This document shows, piece by piece, positions 18,523 to 25,276 of a DNA stretch of 25,276 bases; the stretch's first letter is position 1; the number at the start of each line of letters is the position of its first letter. The notes below the pieces were generated by a model. The model had not been told where the DNA came from. It was given only the letters and a program-made list of their open reading frames with translations, and made no database searches. This stretch comes from Candidatus Schneideria nysicola (lineage in GTDB: Bacteria; Pseudomonadota; Gammaproteobacteria; Enterobacterales; Enterobacteriaceae): positions 1-25,276 of the forward strand of contig NZ_CP074435.1 of assembly GCF_019923565.1 (NCBI RefSeq). The letters are read 5' to 3'. The position numbers were made by a program, and so were the translations under genes.

Positions 18523-18993
18523 TTACCAACGATAATGAGCAAATGCTTTATTTGCATCGGCTATACGATGAATATCTTCCCGTTTTTTTACCGATGCACC
18601 TTTATTTTCAGATGCATCTATTATCTCATGTGCTAAACGTAATTTCATAGAATGATCTTTTCTTTTTCTTGCAGATGTAATAATCCAACGTATCGCTAAT
18701 GAAGTTCCCCTTACCGGAGGAACTTCTACTGGAACTTGATAAGTAGCTCCTCCTACTCTTCTTGATTTTACTTCAACAATAGGACGAACATTATCTAAGG
18801 CTAATTCTAAAATTTTTAATGAATCTTTTTTTATTTTATTATTTACAGTATCAAGAGCATGATATAATATAGAAGTTGCTATAGATTTTTTTCCATCTAT
18901 CATAAGTAAATTAATAAATTTAGATATTAATTCAGAACTAAACTTTGGATCTGGTGTGATTTGACGTTTCGAAGTCACTCTTCTTCGTGACAT
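18523..18993 (-). CDS. rpsG: 30S ribosomal protein S7
   Basis: Primary binder of the 3' major domain of 16S rRNA, at the head and E site. The 156 aa match the shorter common form of S7. It begins [10 protein letters not shown] and carries [14 protein letters not shown], the RWI helix segment and the C-terminal [24 protein letters not shown] (19001-19004) sits 7 nt before the ATG. In E. coli S7 represses its own operon by binding the rpsL-rpsG intercistronic RNA; that spacer is 57 nt here and has an inverted repeat but no obvious E. coli-like structure. Confidence 0.98.
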   Translation of the reverse strand: MSRRRVTSKRQITPDPKFSSELISKFINLLMIDGKKSIATSILYHALDTVNNKIKKDSLKILELALDNVRPIVEVKSRRVGGATYQVPVEVPPVRGTSLAIRWIITSARKRKDHSMKLRLAHEIIDASENKGASVKKREDIHRIADANKAFAHYRW

Positions 18994-19020
18994 AGAAATA
19001 CTCCATATTATTAATATTTT

Positions 19021-19045
19021 TAGTATTTATATTTTTTTAATACTA
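19021..19045 (-). promoter_or_regulatory. Inverted repeat in the rpsL-rpsG spacer
   Basis: Arms 19021-19027 and 19039-19045 (tagtatt/aatacta) pair perfectly over 7 bp around an 11-nt loop. It lies where E. coli has the S7 autoregulatory site. It might be a shrunken regulatory hairpin, but an AT-only 7-bp stem can also be chance. Confidence 0.3.
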
Positions 19046-19050
19046 TAAAA

Positions 19051-19425
19051 TTAATTCTTAATTTTTTTTACTCCATATTTAGAGCGACCTTTTTTCCTAT
19101 CTTTTACACCAGCACAATCAAGGGCACCTCGTACAGTATGATAGCGAACGCCAGGTAAATCTTTTACACGTCCACCTCTAATTAAAACTATAGAATGTTC
19201 TTGTAAATTATGCCCTTCTCCTCCTATATAGGAGGTCACTTCAAATCCATTAGTCAATCGAACACGACAGACTTTACGAAGTGCAGAATTTGGTTTTTTA
19301 GGTGTAGTAGTATATACACGTGTACATACTCCTCTTTTTTGTGGACATGAAGTAAGTGCAGGAACATTTCCTTTAGTAATTTTTTTAGATCGAGGTTTTC
19401 GTACTAGTTGATTAATTGTTGCCAT
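19051..19425 (-). CDS. rpsL: 30S ribosomal protein S12
   Basis: Decoding-centre protein of the small subunit. The 124 aa equal E. coli S12 and align without gaps: [29 protein letters not shown], and [17 protein letters not shown]. Lys43 and Lys88, whose changes give streptomycin resistance in E. coli, are wild type; Asp89 is the residue normally methylthiolated by RimO. First gene of the str operon behind the promoter at 19475-19502. The ATG has no clear Shine-Dalgarno sequence (AT-rich leader), which is odd for so highly expressed a gene. Confidence 0.98.
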   Translation of the reverse strand: MATINQLVRKPRSKKITKGNVPALTSCPQKRGVCTRVYTTTPKKPNSALRKVCRVRLTNGFEVTSYIGGEGHNLQEHSIVLIRGGRVKDLPGVRYHTVRGALDCAGVKDRKKGRSKYGVKKIKN

Positions 19426-19474
19426 ATTTTTTATTTTGGATTATATTACATATTACTTAAGTCAGATATATAAT

Positions 19475-19502
19475 ATTGTATTATAATGAGTATATTTGTC
19501 AA
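19475..19502 (-). promoter_or_regulatory. Promoter of the str operon (rpsL)
   Basis: On the minus strand TTGACA (19502-19497), a 16-nt spacer and TACAAT (19480-19475): 6/6 and 5/6 matches. The predicted start near 19468 gives a leader of about 43 nt before rpsL. A consensus TATAAT (19485-19480) overlaps at an unusable 11-nt spacing. It lies between tusB and rpsL, so the str genes need not depend on tus transcription. Confidence 0.65.
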
Positions 19503-19534
19503 TCATTTAAATTTTAATTTATAAGTAAAAATCG

Positions 19535-19822
19535 TTACCAAGAAATTTGATGTATATGTTTTTCTGTAAGTAAAACAAATTCATTATATTGAATAACAAT
19601 AATTTTATCTGAAAAATACTGATTTAATCCACGTGCAATAATATCATCTTCTAACGCATAAATAGAGATAGGATATTTTAAAAATTTTAATAGAAATTTA
19701 GAATTAATTAATCCAATAATAACACTATTTCCTAATAAAATTAAATCATCATTTTTATTTGTTGTAGATAAAAGTGAATCTATATCACAATAAGAAGGAG
19801 AGGAATATAATATATATAACAT
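19535..19822 (-). CDS. tusB: Sulfur relay protein TusB
   Basis: Subunit of the TusBCD heterohexamer that passes persulfide sulfur from TusA to TusE and on to MnmA for 2-thiolation of U34 in tRNA-Lys, -Glu and -Gln. The 95 aa equal E. coli TusB, with matching landmarks: ML-x-LxxSP at the start, ISIYALEDDIIARGL (52-66), and a C-terminal KHIHQISW that parallels KHPSQMAW. It has only one cysteine and no catalytic role is expected. It follows tusC by 14 bp. The body is divergent, as usual for a small structural subunit in an AT-rich genome. Confidence 0.9.
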   Translation of the reverse strand: MLYILYSSPSYCDIDSLLSTTNKNDDLILLGNSVIIGLINSKFLLKFLKYPISIYALEDDIIARGLNQYFSDKIIVIQYNEFVLLTEKHIHQISW

Positions 19823-19836
19823 TTAATTAGTAACTA

Positions 19837-20199
19837 TTAAAAACAAAATATTTTATCATATTTATCTATTTTTTTTCTCCATACATTTGCTGAAATTTTT
19901 TTAGCATTTAGTATCCATTTAATATTATGATGATTTAAACCATATTTTATTAATGAATTTTTACATAAATAGATATTTTTAATTCCATAAATCGGTAAGA
20001 GATTAAAAGCTTTAATAAAATTATACAATAGAATGTTTTGAGGATTTTGATTCGGAACTAATAATAATATTCCATCAGATATAAAAAATATTCCAATTTT
20101 ATCATAAATAGAAGATACAGCTAAGAGTACATCCATTCCCTCTCTACTAGAAGCATTTCCATAAGACCCTTGATTAAAAACAAAAGCTATACTATTCAT
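19837..20199 (-). CDS. tusC: Sulfur relay protein TusC
   Basis: DsrF-like subunit of the TusBCD complex. The 120 aa (E. coli 119) show IAFVFNQGSYGNASSREGMD (4-23), matching the E. coli IAFVF...REGLD segment, the FFISDGILLLVPNQNP core (38-53), and a C-terminal YDKIFCF like YDVILRF. It sits between tusD (12 bp away) and tusB (14 bp), preserving the ancestral tusDCB order. The N-terminal third is clearly conserved, the remainder is divergent. Confidence 0.9.
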   Translation of the reverse strand: MNSIAFVFNQGSYGNASSREGMDVLLAVSSIYDKIGIFFISDGILLLVPNQNPQNILLYNFIKAFNLLPIYGIKNIYLCKNSLIKYGLNHHNIKWILNAKKISANVWRKKIDKYDKIFCF

Positions 20200-20211
20200 A
20201 CAAATTATAAA

Positions 20212-20583
20212 TTAAAATTGAATAAAACGATCACATATTAAAACATCTTTTATTAAAGTATTTAAACTACTAAATATAAAATTTCCATAACAATCTTTTT
20301 TCTTTTTATCTATTATTCCTCTACGAATAGCCGCAGAAATACAAACATTTAATTTAATATGATATTTTTTTGATAATGCTTTCCAATTATTGAATAAATC
20401 AATATGATTATGATCTAGAGACGTAATTTGGTATGCATTATATACACCCTCTTGATAAAAAAATATTGATTTTATTAAATGTTGTCTTTTTAATAAAGCT
20501 TTAGAAAATTGTAAAGCATGAATAGAACGTTGACTTCCATATACTCCACCCGTTACCATTATACAATAAGTTAAAATTTTCAT
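20212..20583 (-). CDS. tusD: Sulfurtransferase subunit TusD
   Basis: DsrE-like subunit of TusBCD that carries the active cysteine accepting sulfur from TusA. The 123 aa (E. coli 128) keep the catalytic Cys81 in NVCISAAIRRGI (E. coli Cys78 in NICVAAALRRG), FFYQEGVYNAYQ (41-52), TGGVYGSQ (11-18) and the C-terminal CDRFIQF. First gene of tusDCB-str. The start lies only 42 bp from the divergent lptD start, and no Shine-Dalgarno sequence is seen. Function would also require tusA, tusE and mnmA elsewhere in the genome. Confidence 0.93.
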   Translation of the reverse strand: MKILTYCIMVTGGVYGSQRSIHALQFSKALLKRQHLIKSIFFYQEGVYNAYQITSLDHNHIDLFNNWKALSKKYHIKLNVCISAAIRRGIIDKKKKDCYGNFIFSSLNTLIKDVLICDRFIQF

Positions 20584-20590
20584 TTATTTT

Positions 20591-20628
20591 TATAATACAT
20601 ACTTAATAACATTAGGAAAATTTATTTG
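20591..20628 (+). promoter_or_regulatory. -10 box and ribosome binding site deciding the TTG start of lptD
   Basis: A consensus TATAAT (20591-20596) lies 29 nt before the start codon without a good -35 box. AGGA (20614-20617) lies 8 nt before TTG (20626-20628), which opens the frame right ahead of a typical signal peptide. The AGGA supports TTG as the start; the promoter is tentative because TATAAT is common in such DNA. Confidence 0.45.
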
Positions 20629-22644
20629 AAAATTAATTTTCATTCCAAAAATAATTTGAAATATAAGTGTATTATAGTTTTATTTATAATTTTTAAGATA
20701 TTTATTAGTAAATCTATACTAGCACAATCTACAACAATTTCTTCAGAAATATATATCTTTTCAGATAAAATTTCATGGTTACATTCTAAAATATTTTTTT
20801 TCGGAAATGTTCATATTTTTAATAAAGAACATCAATTAAAATCTAATAAAATACAATTAAAATATATAAATAAAACAAGAGTTTTAACAGCTATAGGTGA
20901 AATCGATTATTCTAATAATTTTATTAATATTAAAGGTTCACACATTTTATATAATTTAGATAGTCAAAAAATTGAGATTTATAAAGCAGAATATAGATTT
21001 CTTAAATATTCCGGAAAAGGAACTGCTTCTATTATAGAACAAAGTTCTAAAAAAAATATTATGTTAAAAAATAATAATTTTACCTCATGTTCATCAGAAA
21101 AAAAATGTTGGAATATAGTTGGATCAAAATGTCTTTATAATTTTAACAAAAATAATATTAATTTTTATAATGCTTTAATTCATATAGGAAAAATACCTTT
21201 ATATTATAGTCCATATATAACTATCCCAGTAGAAAAAAATTTTTCTACAAATTGTATTTTCCCAATGTTTAATTATACTAATATAAAAAAATTAGAATAT
21301 AGTCTACCATGTTATTTAACATTTTCATTTTTTGATAATATAATAATCACTCCGATTATAAATTATTATGGACTTTTTAAAATTCAAAGTAATTTTCATT
21401 ATTTAAATAAATTTTTAGGAGAAGGAAATATAAAATATATATGGAAAAATAAAAAATATACTCCTATTTTTTATAAAAATAATGAAATAAAAAATTCATG
21501 GTTAAAATATAAAAATATATTAGGTAAATGGATTTTTTATATGGATTATAATGAGAAAGAGAATAATCTTTCTTATAAAGAACATTATGCTTATTATAAC
21601 TTTTTTAATAATAATAAAAAATTTTTAAGTTTTAAATATGGTAGTCAGATTATTCAATTTCCAATTTTAAATAATTATTTCTCTAATATATTTCAAATAA
21701 AAAATGAACCAACATTAAATTTTTTATTAAATTTAAAGAAAGGAAATATTCAAACAGAATATAAATTAACAAATAATACTATTTTTTTTAAAAAATTAAA
21801 AAAAGATAAAATATCTTATCAAATAATTAATCAATTTTTACCTAAATTTGAAATAAATAGTAAAATAAAATTTAATGTTGGTAAATATACTTTTTACTCT
21901 AATACAATGAATTATTTATTCGAACCCCAAATAGAATATACATATACTCCTTATTTAAAAAATAAAAATATTAGTAATAAATTTATATATCATAATATAT
22001 TAAAAAATATTTTTATTAATAATAAAAATTATAGAATAAATCAATTCAATGGTAGACTAAATTTTTATATTTATAATGATTTATTGATTGAAAAATTTTT
22101 TTGTTCAATAGGTAGAGAATACTATATTTCTAATCCTTATAATAATAGTTTTTTATTAAATTGGAATAATGACATTTCTTGGTTTATTAATAATAACATT
22201 CATATTAGAAATAATATTATTTATAATGCTGATTATAATTATTTAGCTAATAAGACTCAATTAGAATATCAAATTAATAAAAATTACATATTAAGAATAA
22301 ATTTTAATTCATATAATAAAAAGAATAATTCTCAAAATTTATTAGAGAACATACCATCTTTTACTCATACTCAAAAAGATATTATTAATAGTTTGTCACT
22401 TTATCAAAAATTAAATCCAAATTTAAATAAAATGAAATTATTTAATTATTTAGCTAATTTAACATATAAAAGTTGTTGTTTAGAAATTAATCTTAATTAT
22501 GAAAAAAATATTCCAAGATATAGAAGACATACAAATAAACTTAATAATAAAATAATCTGGTTTTCTATAAAAATTCCAGAATTATATAAAATTAATAAAT
22601 TAAAATCTAATAATATCTTTACATCATTTATACCATTGTCATAA
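20626..22644 (+). CDS. lptD: LPS-assembly protein LptD, shortened
   Basis: Outer-membrane beta-barrel that with LptE inserts lipopolysaccharide into the outer leaflet. Residues 12-34 form a signal peptide ending SILAQS. The periplasmic beta-jellyroll (about 40-200) keeps SGKGTA (129-134), NNFTSC (150-155), WNIVGS (162-167) and IPLYYSPYITIPV (190-202). A barrel of about 470 residues follows, with the CC pair in YKSCCLEINLNYE (Cys617, Cys618). The 672 aa compare with 784 in E. coli. E. coli Cys31, which pairs with Cys724, has no counterpart: the mature N-terminus has no cysteine before Cys155. Only the Cys173-Cys725-type bond (Cys155-Cys618) seems possible. The protein is very rich in Asn, Ile, Lys, Tyr and Phe. 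It starts with TTG and overlaps surA by 1 nt (TAATG). Confidence 0.93.
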   Translation: MKINFHSKNNLKYKCIIVLFIIFKIFISKSILAQSTTISSEIYIFSDKISWLHSKIFFFGNVHIFNKEHQLKSNKIQLKYINKTRVLTAIGEIDYSNNFINIKGSHILYNLDSQKIEIYKAEYRFLKYSGKGTASIIEQSSKKNIMLKNNNFTSCSSEKKCWNIVGSKCLYNFNKNNINFYNALIHIGKIPLYYSPYITIPVEKNFSTNCIFPMFNYTNIKKLEYSLPCYLTFSFFDNIIITPIINYYGLFKIQSNFHYLNKFLGEGNIKYIWKNKKYTPIFYKNNEIKNSWLKYKNILGKWIFYMDYNEKENNLSYKEHYAYYNFFNNNKKFLSFKYGSQIIQFPILNNYFSNIFQIKNEPTLNFLLNLKKGNIQTEYKLTNNTIFFKKLKKDKISYQIINQFLPKFEINSKIKFNVGKYTFYSNTMNYLFEPQIEYTYTPYLKNKNISNKFIYHNILKNIFINNKNYRINQFNGRLNFYIYNDLLIEKFFCSIGREYYISNPYNNSFLLNWNNDISWFINNNIHIRNNIIYNADYNYLANKTQLEYQINKNYILRINFNSYNKKNNSQNLLENIPSFTHTQKDIINSLSLYQKLNPNLNKMKLFNYLANLTYKSCCLEINLNYEKNIPRYRRHTNKLNNKIIWFSIKIPELYKINKLKSNNIFTSFIPLS

Positions 22645-23906
22645 TGATAAAATATACAATATTATTAGTATCAATATTTATAATTTGTAATGGTTATACA
22701 CAACCTAGAATTATAGATGGGATTATTGCAAGAATAAATAACAACATTATATTAAAAAGTGATATAGATCATTATTTAATAAATGATATTAATCCTATAT
22801 TTTATTATAAAAATAAACATTTTTATAAAAATATTATAAGTAAAGATTTATTAAATCAGATCATTTTAGATCAATTAATTTCACAATATATAAAAGAAAA
22901 AGGATTAAAAATAAGTGAAAAAAAAATTAATGATGTAATTAATAATATAATTAATCATTTTTCGAACAGAGAAACTTTTTTTAATTATTTAATATCAAAA
23001 AATATTGATTTCGAAGTTTATCGAGATAATTTACGTAAATATTTAATTTTATCTGATTTATGTAATAAAAACATATATTCACGTCTAACCATTTTATCTA
23101 ACGAAGTAGATAATATTGCTAAACAAATATATTTTTATAATACATATTTAAATATAGAATTTAATATTAACTATATTTTTATTCCTCTTAATAAAGAAAT
23201 ATTAGAAAAAGAAATAAATACTCTATTTTTATTAGTAGATTTTTTAAGAAAAAATAATAATGATTTTAATTCCATTTGTTCTAAAAATATTTATATTACT
23301 TCCTTTAAAATAATCAATACAGGTTGGTCTAAATTAAATAAATTACCTAGTATATTTTATGAATATTTGCAAGATAGACAAGAAGGAGATATTATTGGTC
23401 CAATTTTATCACAATCAGGATTTTATATTCTTAAAATTAATGGAATAAGAAATGAAAAATTAAACAAAAAAACTGAGGTACGATTTAAACAGATTATATT
23501 AAATTCTTCTAATAGTAAAACAGAAAAAGAAATAGAAAACTATCTAAAAAATATCGTTAATCAAATTAAAAATGGAAAAATAAATTTTTCTATAGAAATT
23601 ATTAATTTATTTAAAGATTTAGGTTATTTTAAATTTAATGAAGATATAAATTGGTACTCTTCTAAAAATATTGATCCTAATATATATTCTGTATTAATAA
23701 ATTTAAAAAAAGGAGAAGTAAGTATACCTATATTCTATAATAATGTATGGAATATACTAAAACTTATTGATATTCGTCAAGTCGATGATATAGATACGTC
23801 TTATATACATAATGCTTATCGTTTAATATTAGACTATAAAATATCTCAAAGAATTAGAATATGGACAAATAAACAATATGTATCTACCTATATTAAACTC
23901 TTCTAA
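22644..23906 (+). CDS. surA: Periplasmic chaperone SurA, parvulin sites eroded
   Basis: Chaperone for outer-membrane beta-barrel proteins, LptD being a main client. The 420 aa (E. coli 428) have a signal peptide (1-19), the N-terminal chaperone domain with IIDGIIARINNNIILKSDID (23-42) and LNQIILDQLI (70-79), two parvulin domains (about 172-268 and 278-378), and the C-terminal AYRLILDYKISQ helix (391-402). Parvulin histidines are replaced: E. coli SHILIP is NYIFIP (Tyr177), GFHILK is GFYILK (Tyr261), RHILL is KQIIL (Gln283), and GWHLIE is VWNILK (Asn370). I infer a chaperone with little or no prolyl isomerase activity. It overlaps lptD by 1 nt and pdxA by 29 nt. An A9 run lies at 22918-22926. 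Confidence 0.94.
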   Translation: MIKYTILLVSIFIICNGYTQPRIIDGIIARINNNIILKSDIDHYLINDINPIFYYKNKHFYKNIISKDLLNQIILDQLISQYIKEKGLKISEKKINDVINNIINHFSNRETFFNYLISKNIDFEVYRDNLRKYLILSDLCNKNIYSRLTILSNEVDNIAKQIYFYNTYLNIEFNINYIFIPLNKEILEKEINTLFLLVDFLRKNNNDFNSICSKNIYITSFKIINTGWSKLNKLPSIFYEYLQDRQEGDIIGPILSQSGFYILKINGIRNEKLNKKTEVRFKQIILNSSNSKTEKEIENYLKNIVNQIKNGKINFSIEIINLFKDLGYFKFNEDINWYSSKNIDPNIYSVLINLKKGEVSIPIFYNNVWNILKLIDIRQVDDIDTSYIHNAYRLILDYKISQRIRIWTNKQYVSTYIKLF

Positions 23907-24912
23907 TAAATCCAATAATAAACGTATAGTTATTACATCTGGAGAACCAGCAGGAATTGGATTAGATTTAATCATTAAATTAATTCAAAAAGAATGGCCA
24001 GTAGAGTTAATTGTTTGTGCCGATCCTATTGCATTAGAAACAAGAGCAAAACAATTAAATTTACCAATTAAATTAAATTTTTATAAACCTAATAGACCAA
24101 TTATATTACATCCAGCAAAAGAAATAGTAGTTTTACCTATTAAAACTAAAGAACAAGTTATTTCTGGTAAATTAAATGTAAAAAATAGTCAATATGTAAT
24201 AGAGACTTTAATTCGTGCATGTCATGGTTGTATTAATAATGAATTTAATGCATTAATTACCGGTCCGGTACATAAAGGTATTATTAATAAAAGTGGAATA
24301 AAATTTCCTGGTCATACTGAATTTTTAGCAAAAAAAGCAAATATAAATCATGTAGTTATGATGTTAGCTAATAAAGATTTACGTATAGCTTTAGTAACTA
24401 CACATATACCCTTATCTAAAATTACAAAATATATTACATATGAATATTTATATGAAACTATAGTAATTTTAGAAAATGAGTTAAAAATAAAATTTAATTT
24501 TTTAAATCCTAAAATATATATTTGTGGTTTAAATCCTCATGCTGGAGATTGTGGTTATATTGGAAAAGAAGAAATTAATATTATTATTCCAGTAATTAAT
24601 ACATTACGATCTAAAGGATATCATTTATTTGGTCCTTTATCAGCTGATACCATATTTTTAAAAAAATATACAAAAGATGCTGATGTTATATTAGCAATGT
24701 ATCATGATCAGGGATTACCTATTATTAAATATAAAGGATTTAAACAAACAATTAATATTACTCTAGGACTTCCTTTTATTCGTACTTCTGTAGCTCATGG
24801 AACTGCTTTAGATTTAGCTGGAACAGGACTAGCAGAAGTTGATAGTTTAGAAATGGCACTTAAATTTACTATAAATATTATAAATAATAATGGACCATTC
24901 GATTTTTTATAA
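23878..24912 (+). CDS. pdxA: 4-hydroxythreonine-4-phosphate dehydrogenase
   Basis: Metal- and NAD-dependent dehydrogenase of the DXP-dependent PLP pathway; its product condenses with DXP on PdxJ. The 344 aa (E. coli 329) include ITSGEPAGIG (19-28), ALITGPVHKG (125-134), GHTEF (145-149), the metal ligands His176 (TTHIPL), His221 (GLNPHAGD) and His276 (MYHDQGLP), and TLGLPFIRTSVAHGTALDLAG. The ATG at 23878 lies inside surA and adds about 8 residues compared with E. coli; I see no better start. It forms a 29-nt overlap with surA and a 23-nt overlap with rsmA. With pdxH at 10718 it marks a retained PLP pathway. Confidence 0.96.
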   Translation: MYLPILNSSNKSNNKRIVITSGEPAGIGLDLIIKLIQKEWPVELIVCADPIALETRAKQLNLPIKLNFYKPNRPIILHPAKEIVVLPIKTKEQVISGKLNVKNSQYVIETLIRACHGCINNEFNALITGPVHKGIINKSGIKFPGHTEFLAKKANINHVVMMLANKDLRIALVTTHIPLSKITKYITYEYLYETIVILENELKIKFNFLNPKIYICGLNPHAGDCGYIGKEEINIIIPVINTLRSKGYHLFGPLSADTIFLKKYTKDADVILAMYHDQGLPIIKYKGFKQTINITLGLPFIRTSVAHGTALDLAGTGLAEVDSLEMALKFTINIINNNGPFDFL

Positions 24913-25276
24913 AAATCACAAAATAAAAAAATATTTTGGACAGCATTTTTTAATTGATAATACTACTATTAATAGTATTGTTTCGATTATTAATCCTCAA
25001 TTTGATCAAAAAATAGTAGAGATTGGTCCAGGTTTTGGAGCATTAACCAAATATATTTCCAAATATGTCTCCTCTATGACTGTTATTGAAATAGATGAAG
25101 AAATTACGGATTATTTATTAAATAATCCGTTTTTTAATAAAAAGTTAAATATTATCAAAGGAAATGCAATAAAAATAAATTATTCTAATTTATCTAAAAA
25201 ATTAGGTCAAAAAATTCGTTTAATTGGTAATTTACCTTATAATATATCTACTTCTTTTTTATTACATCTATTTCAA
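24890..25276 (+). CDS. rsmA: 16S rRNA dimethyladenosine transferase RsmA (KsgA), 5' part
   Basis: SAM-dependent enzyme that dimethylates A1518 and A1519 of 16S rRNA late in small-subunit assembly. The window holds the first 129 residues (E. coli 273 in all); the frame is open to the window edge. Visible are KYFGQHFLID (14-23), the SAM motif IVEIGPGFGALT, TVIEIDEE, and the catalytic NLPYNIST. The ATG at 24890 is 15 residues before FGQ, as in E. coli, and lies inside pdxA (23-nt overlap) with no clear Shine-Dalgarno sequence, so coupling to pdxA is likely. The order surA-pdxA-rsmA is ancestral; apaG and apaH would be next but are not visible. Confidence 0.95.
   Translation, partial: MDHSIFYKNHKIKKYFGQHFLIDNTTINSIVSIINPQFDQKIVEIGPGFGALTKYISKYVSSMTVIEIDEEITDYLLNNPFFNKKLNIIKGNAIKINYSNLSKKLGQKIRLIGNLPYNISTSFLLHLFQ

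Noticed and set aside
18456..18650. A 64-codon plus-strand open frame across the fusA-rpsG junction
   Set aside because: It is antisense to the start of fusA and the end of rpsG, resembles no known protein and has no Shine-Dalgarno sequence; it is a by-product of the real genes.
1..25276. Mobile elements, prophage, CRISPR arrays, toxin or defence systems
   Set aside because: No transposase, integrase, direct-repeat array or unknown multi-gene cluster is visible; all sizeable open frames are accounted for by housekeeping genes.

Overview
The window is a gene-dense, very AT-rich piece of a reduced gammaproteobacterial chromosome. Its proteins match Enterobacterales homologues nearly end to end: Gnd, FbaA, EF-Tu, EF-G, TyrS, PdxH, AroF, PdxA and S12. 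Ancestral enterobacterial gene strings survive with single genes removed. Together with A9 tracts inside genes, short intergenic gaps and no mobile DNA, this points to an obligate insect endosymbiont of the Blochmannia, Wigglesworthia or Baumannia kind. The genus cannot be fixed from sequence inspection. I found no phage, insertion sequence, toxin, CRISPR or defence genes, and no convincing unknown system; the unusual points are reductive changes in known parts.

Layout. Positions 1-298 hold no supportable gene. From about 300 to 8950, minus strand: gnd, metG, tRNA-Val(GAC), ispH, lspA, ileS, ribF. The string ribF-ileS-lspA-ispH with divergent rpsT is the E. coli order minus fkpB. From 9090 to 12695, plus strand: rpsT, tRNA-Thr(CGU), aroF, pdxH, tyrS. 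From 12697 to 20583, minus strand: pgk-fbaA (epd gone), then tusD-tusC-tusB-rpsL-rpsG-fusA-tuf, the intact str operon behind the tRNA thiolation genes. From 20626 to the end, plus strand: lptD-surA-pdxA-rsmA, a chain of overlapping genes that runs off the window.

Function. Most genes serve translation: three aminoacyl-tRNA synthetases, S20, S7, S12, EF-G, EF-Tu, two tRNAs, the Tus sulfur relay for tRNA wobble uridine, and RsmA. Metabolism includes glycolysis (fbaA, pgk), oxidative pentose phosphate (gnd), the first step to aromatic compounds (aroF), cofactors (pdxA and pdxH for pyridoxal phosphate, ribF for FMN and FAD) and isoprenoids (ispH). An outer membrane is implied by lptD, surA and lspA, though LptD and SurA are eroded.

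Points worth a second look: tRNA-Val(GAC) with C33 instead of the near-universal U33; LptD lacking the N-terminal cysteine of one interdomain disulfide; SurA without its parvulin histidines; a perfect 16-bp inverted repeat around the tRNA-Val promoter; three TTGACA-N16-TAnnAT promoters before translation genes; and PLP genes kept while epd is missing from its usual place.
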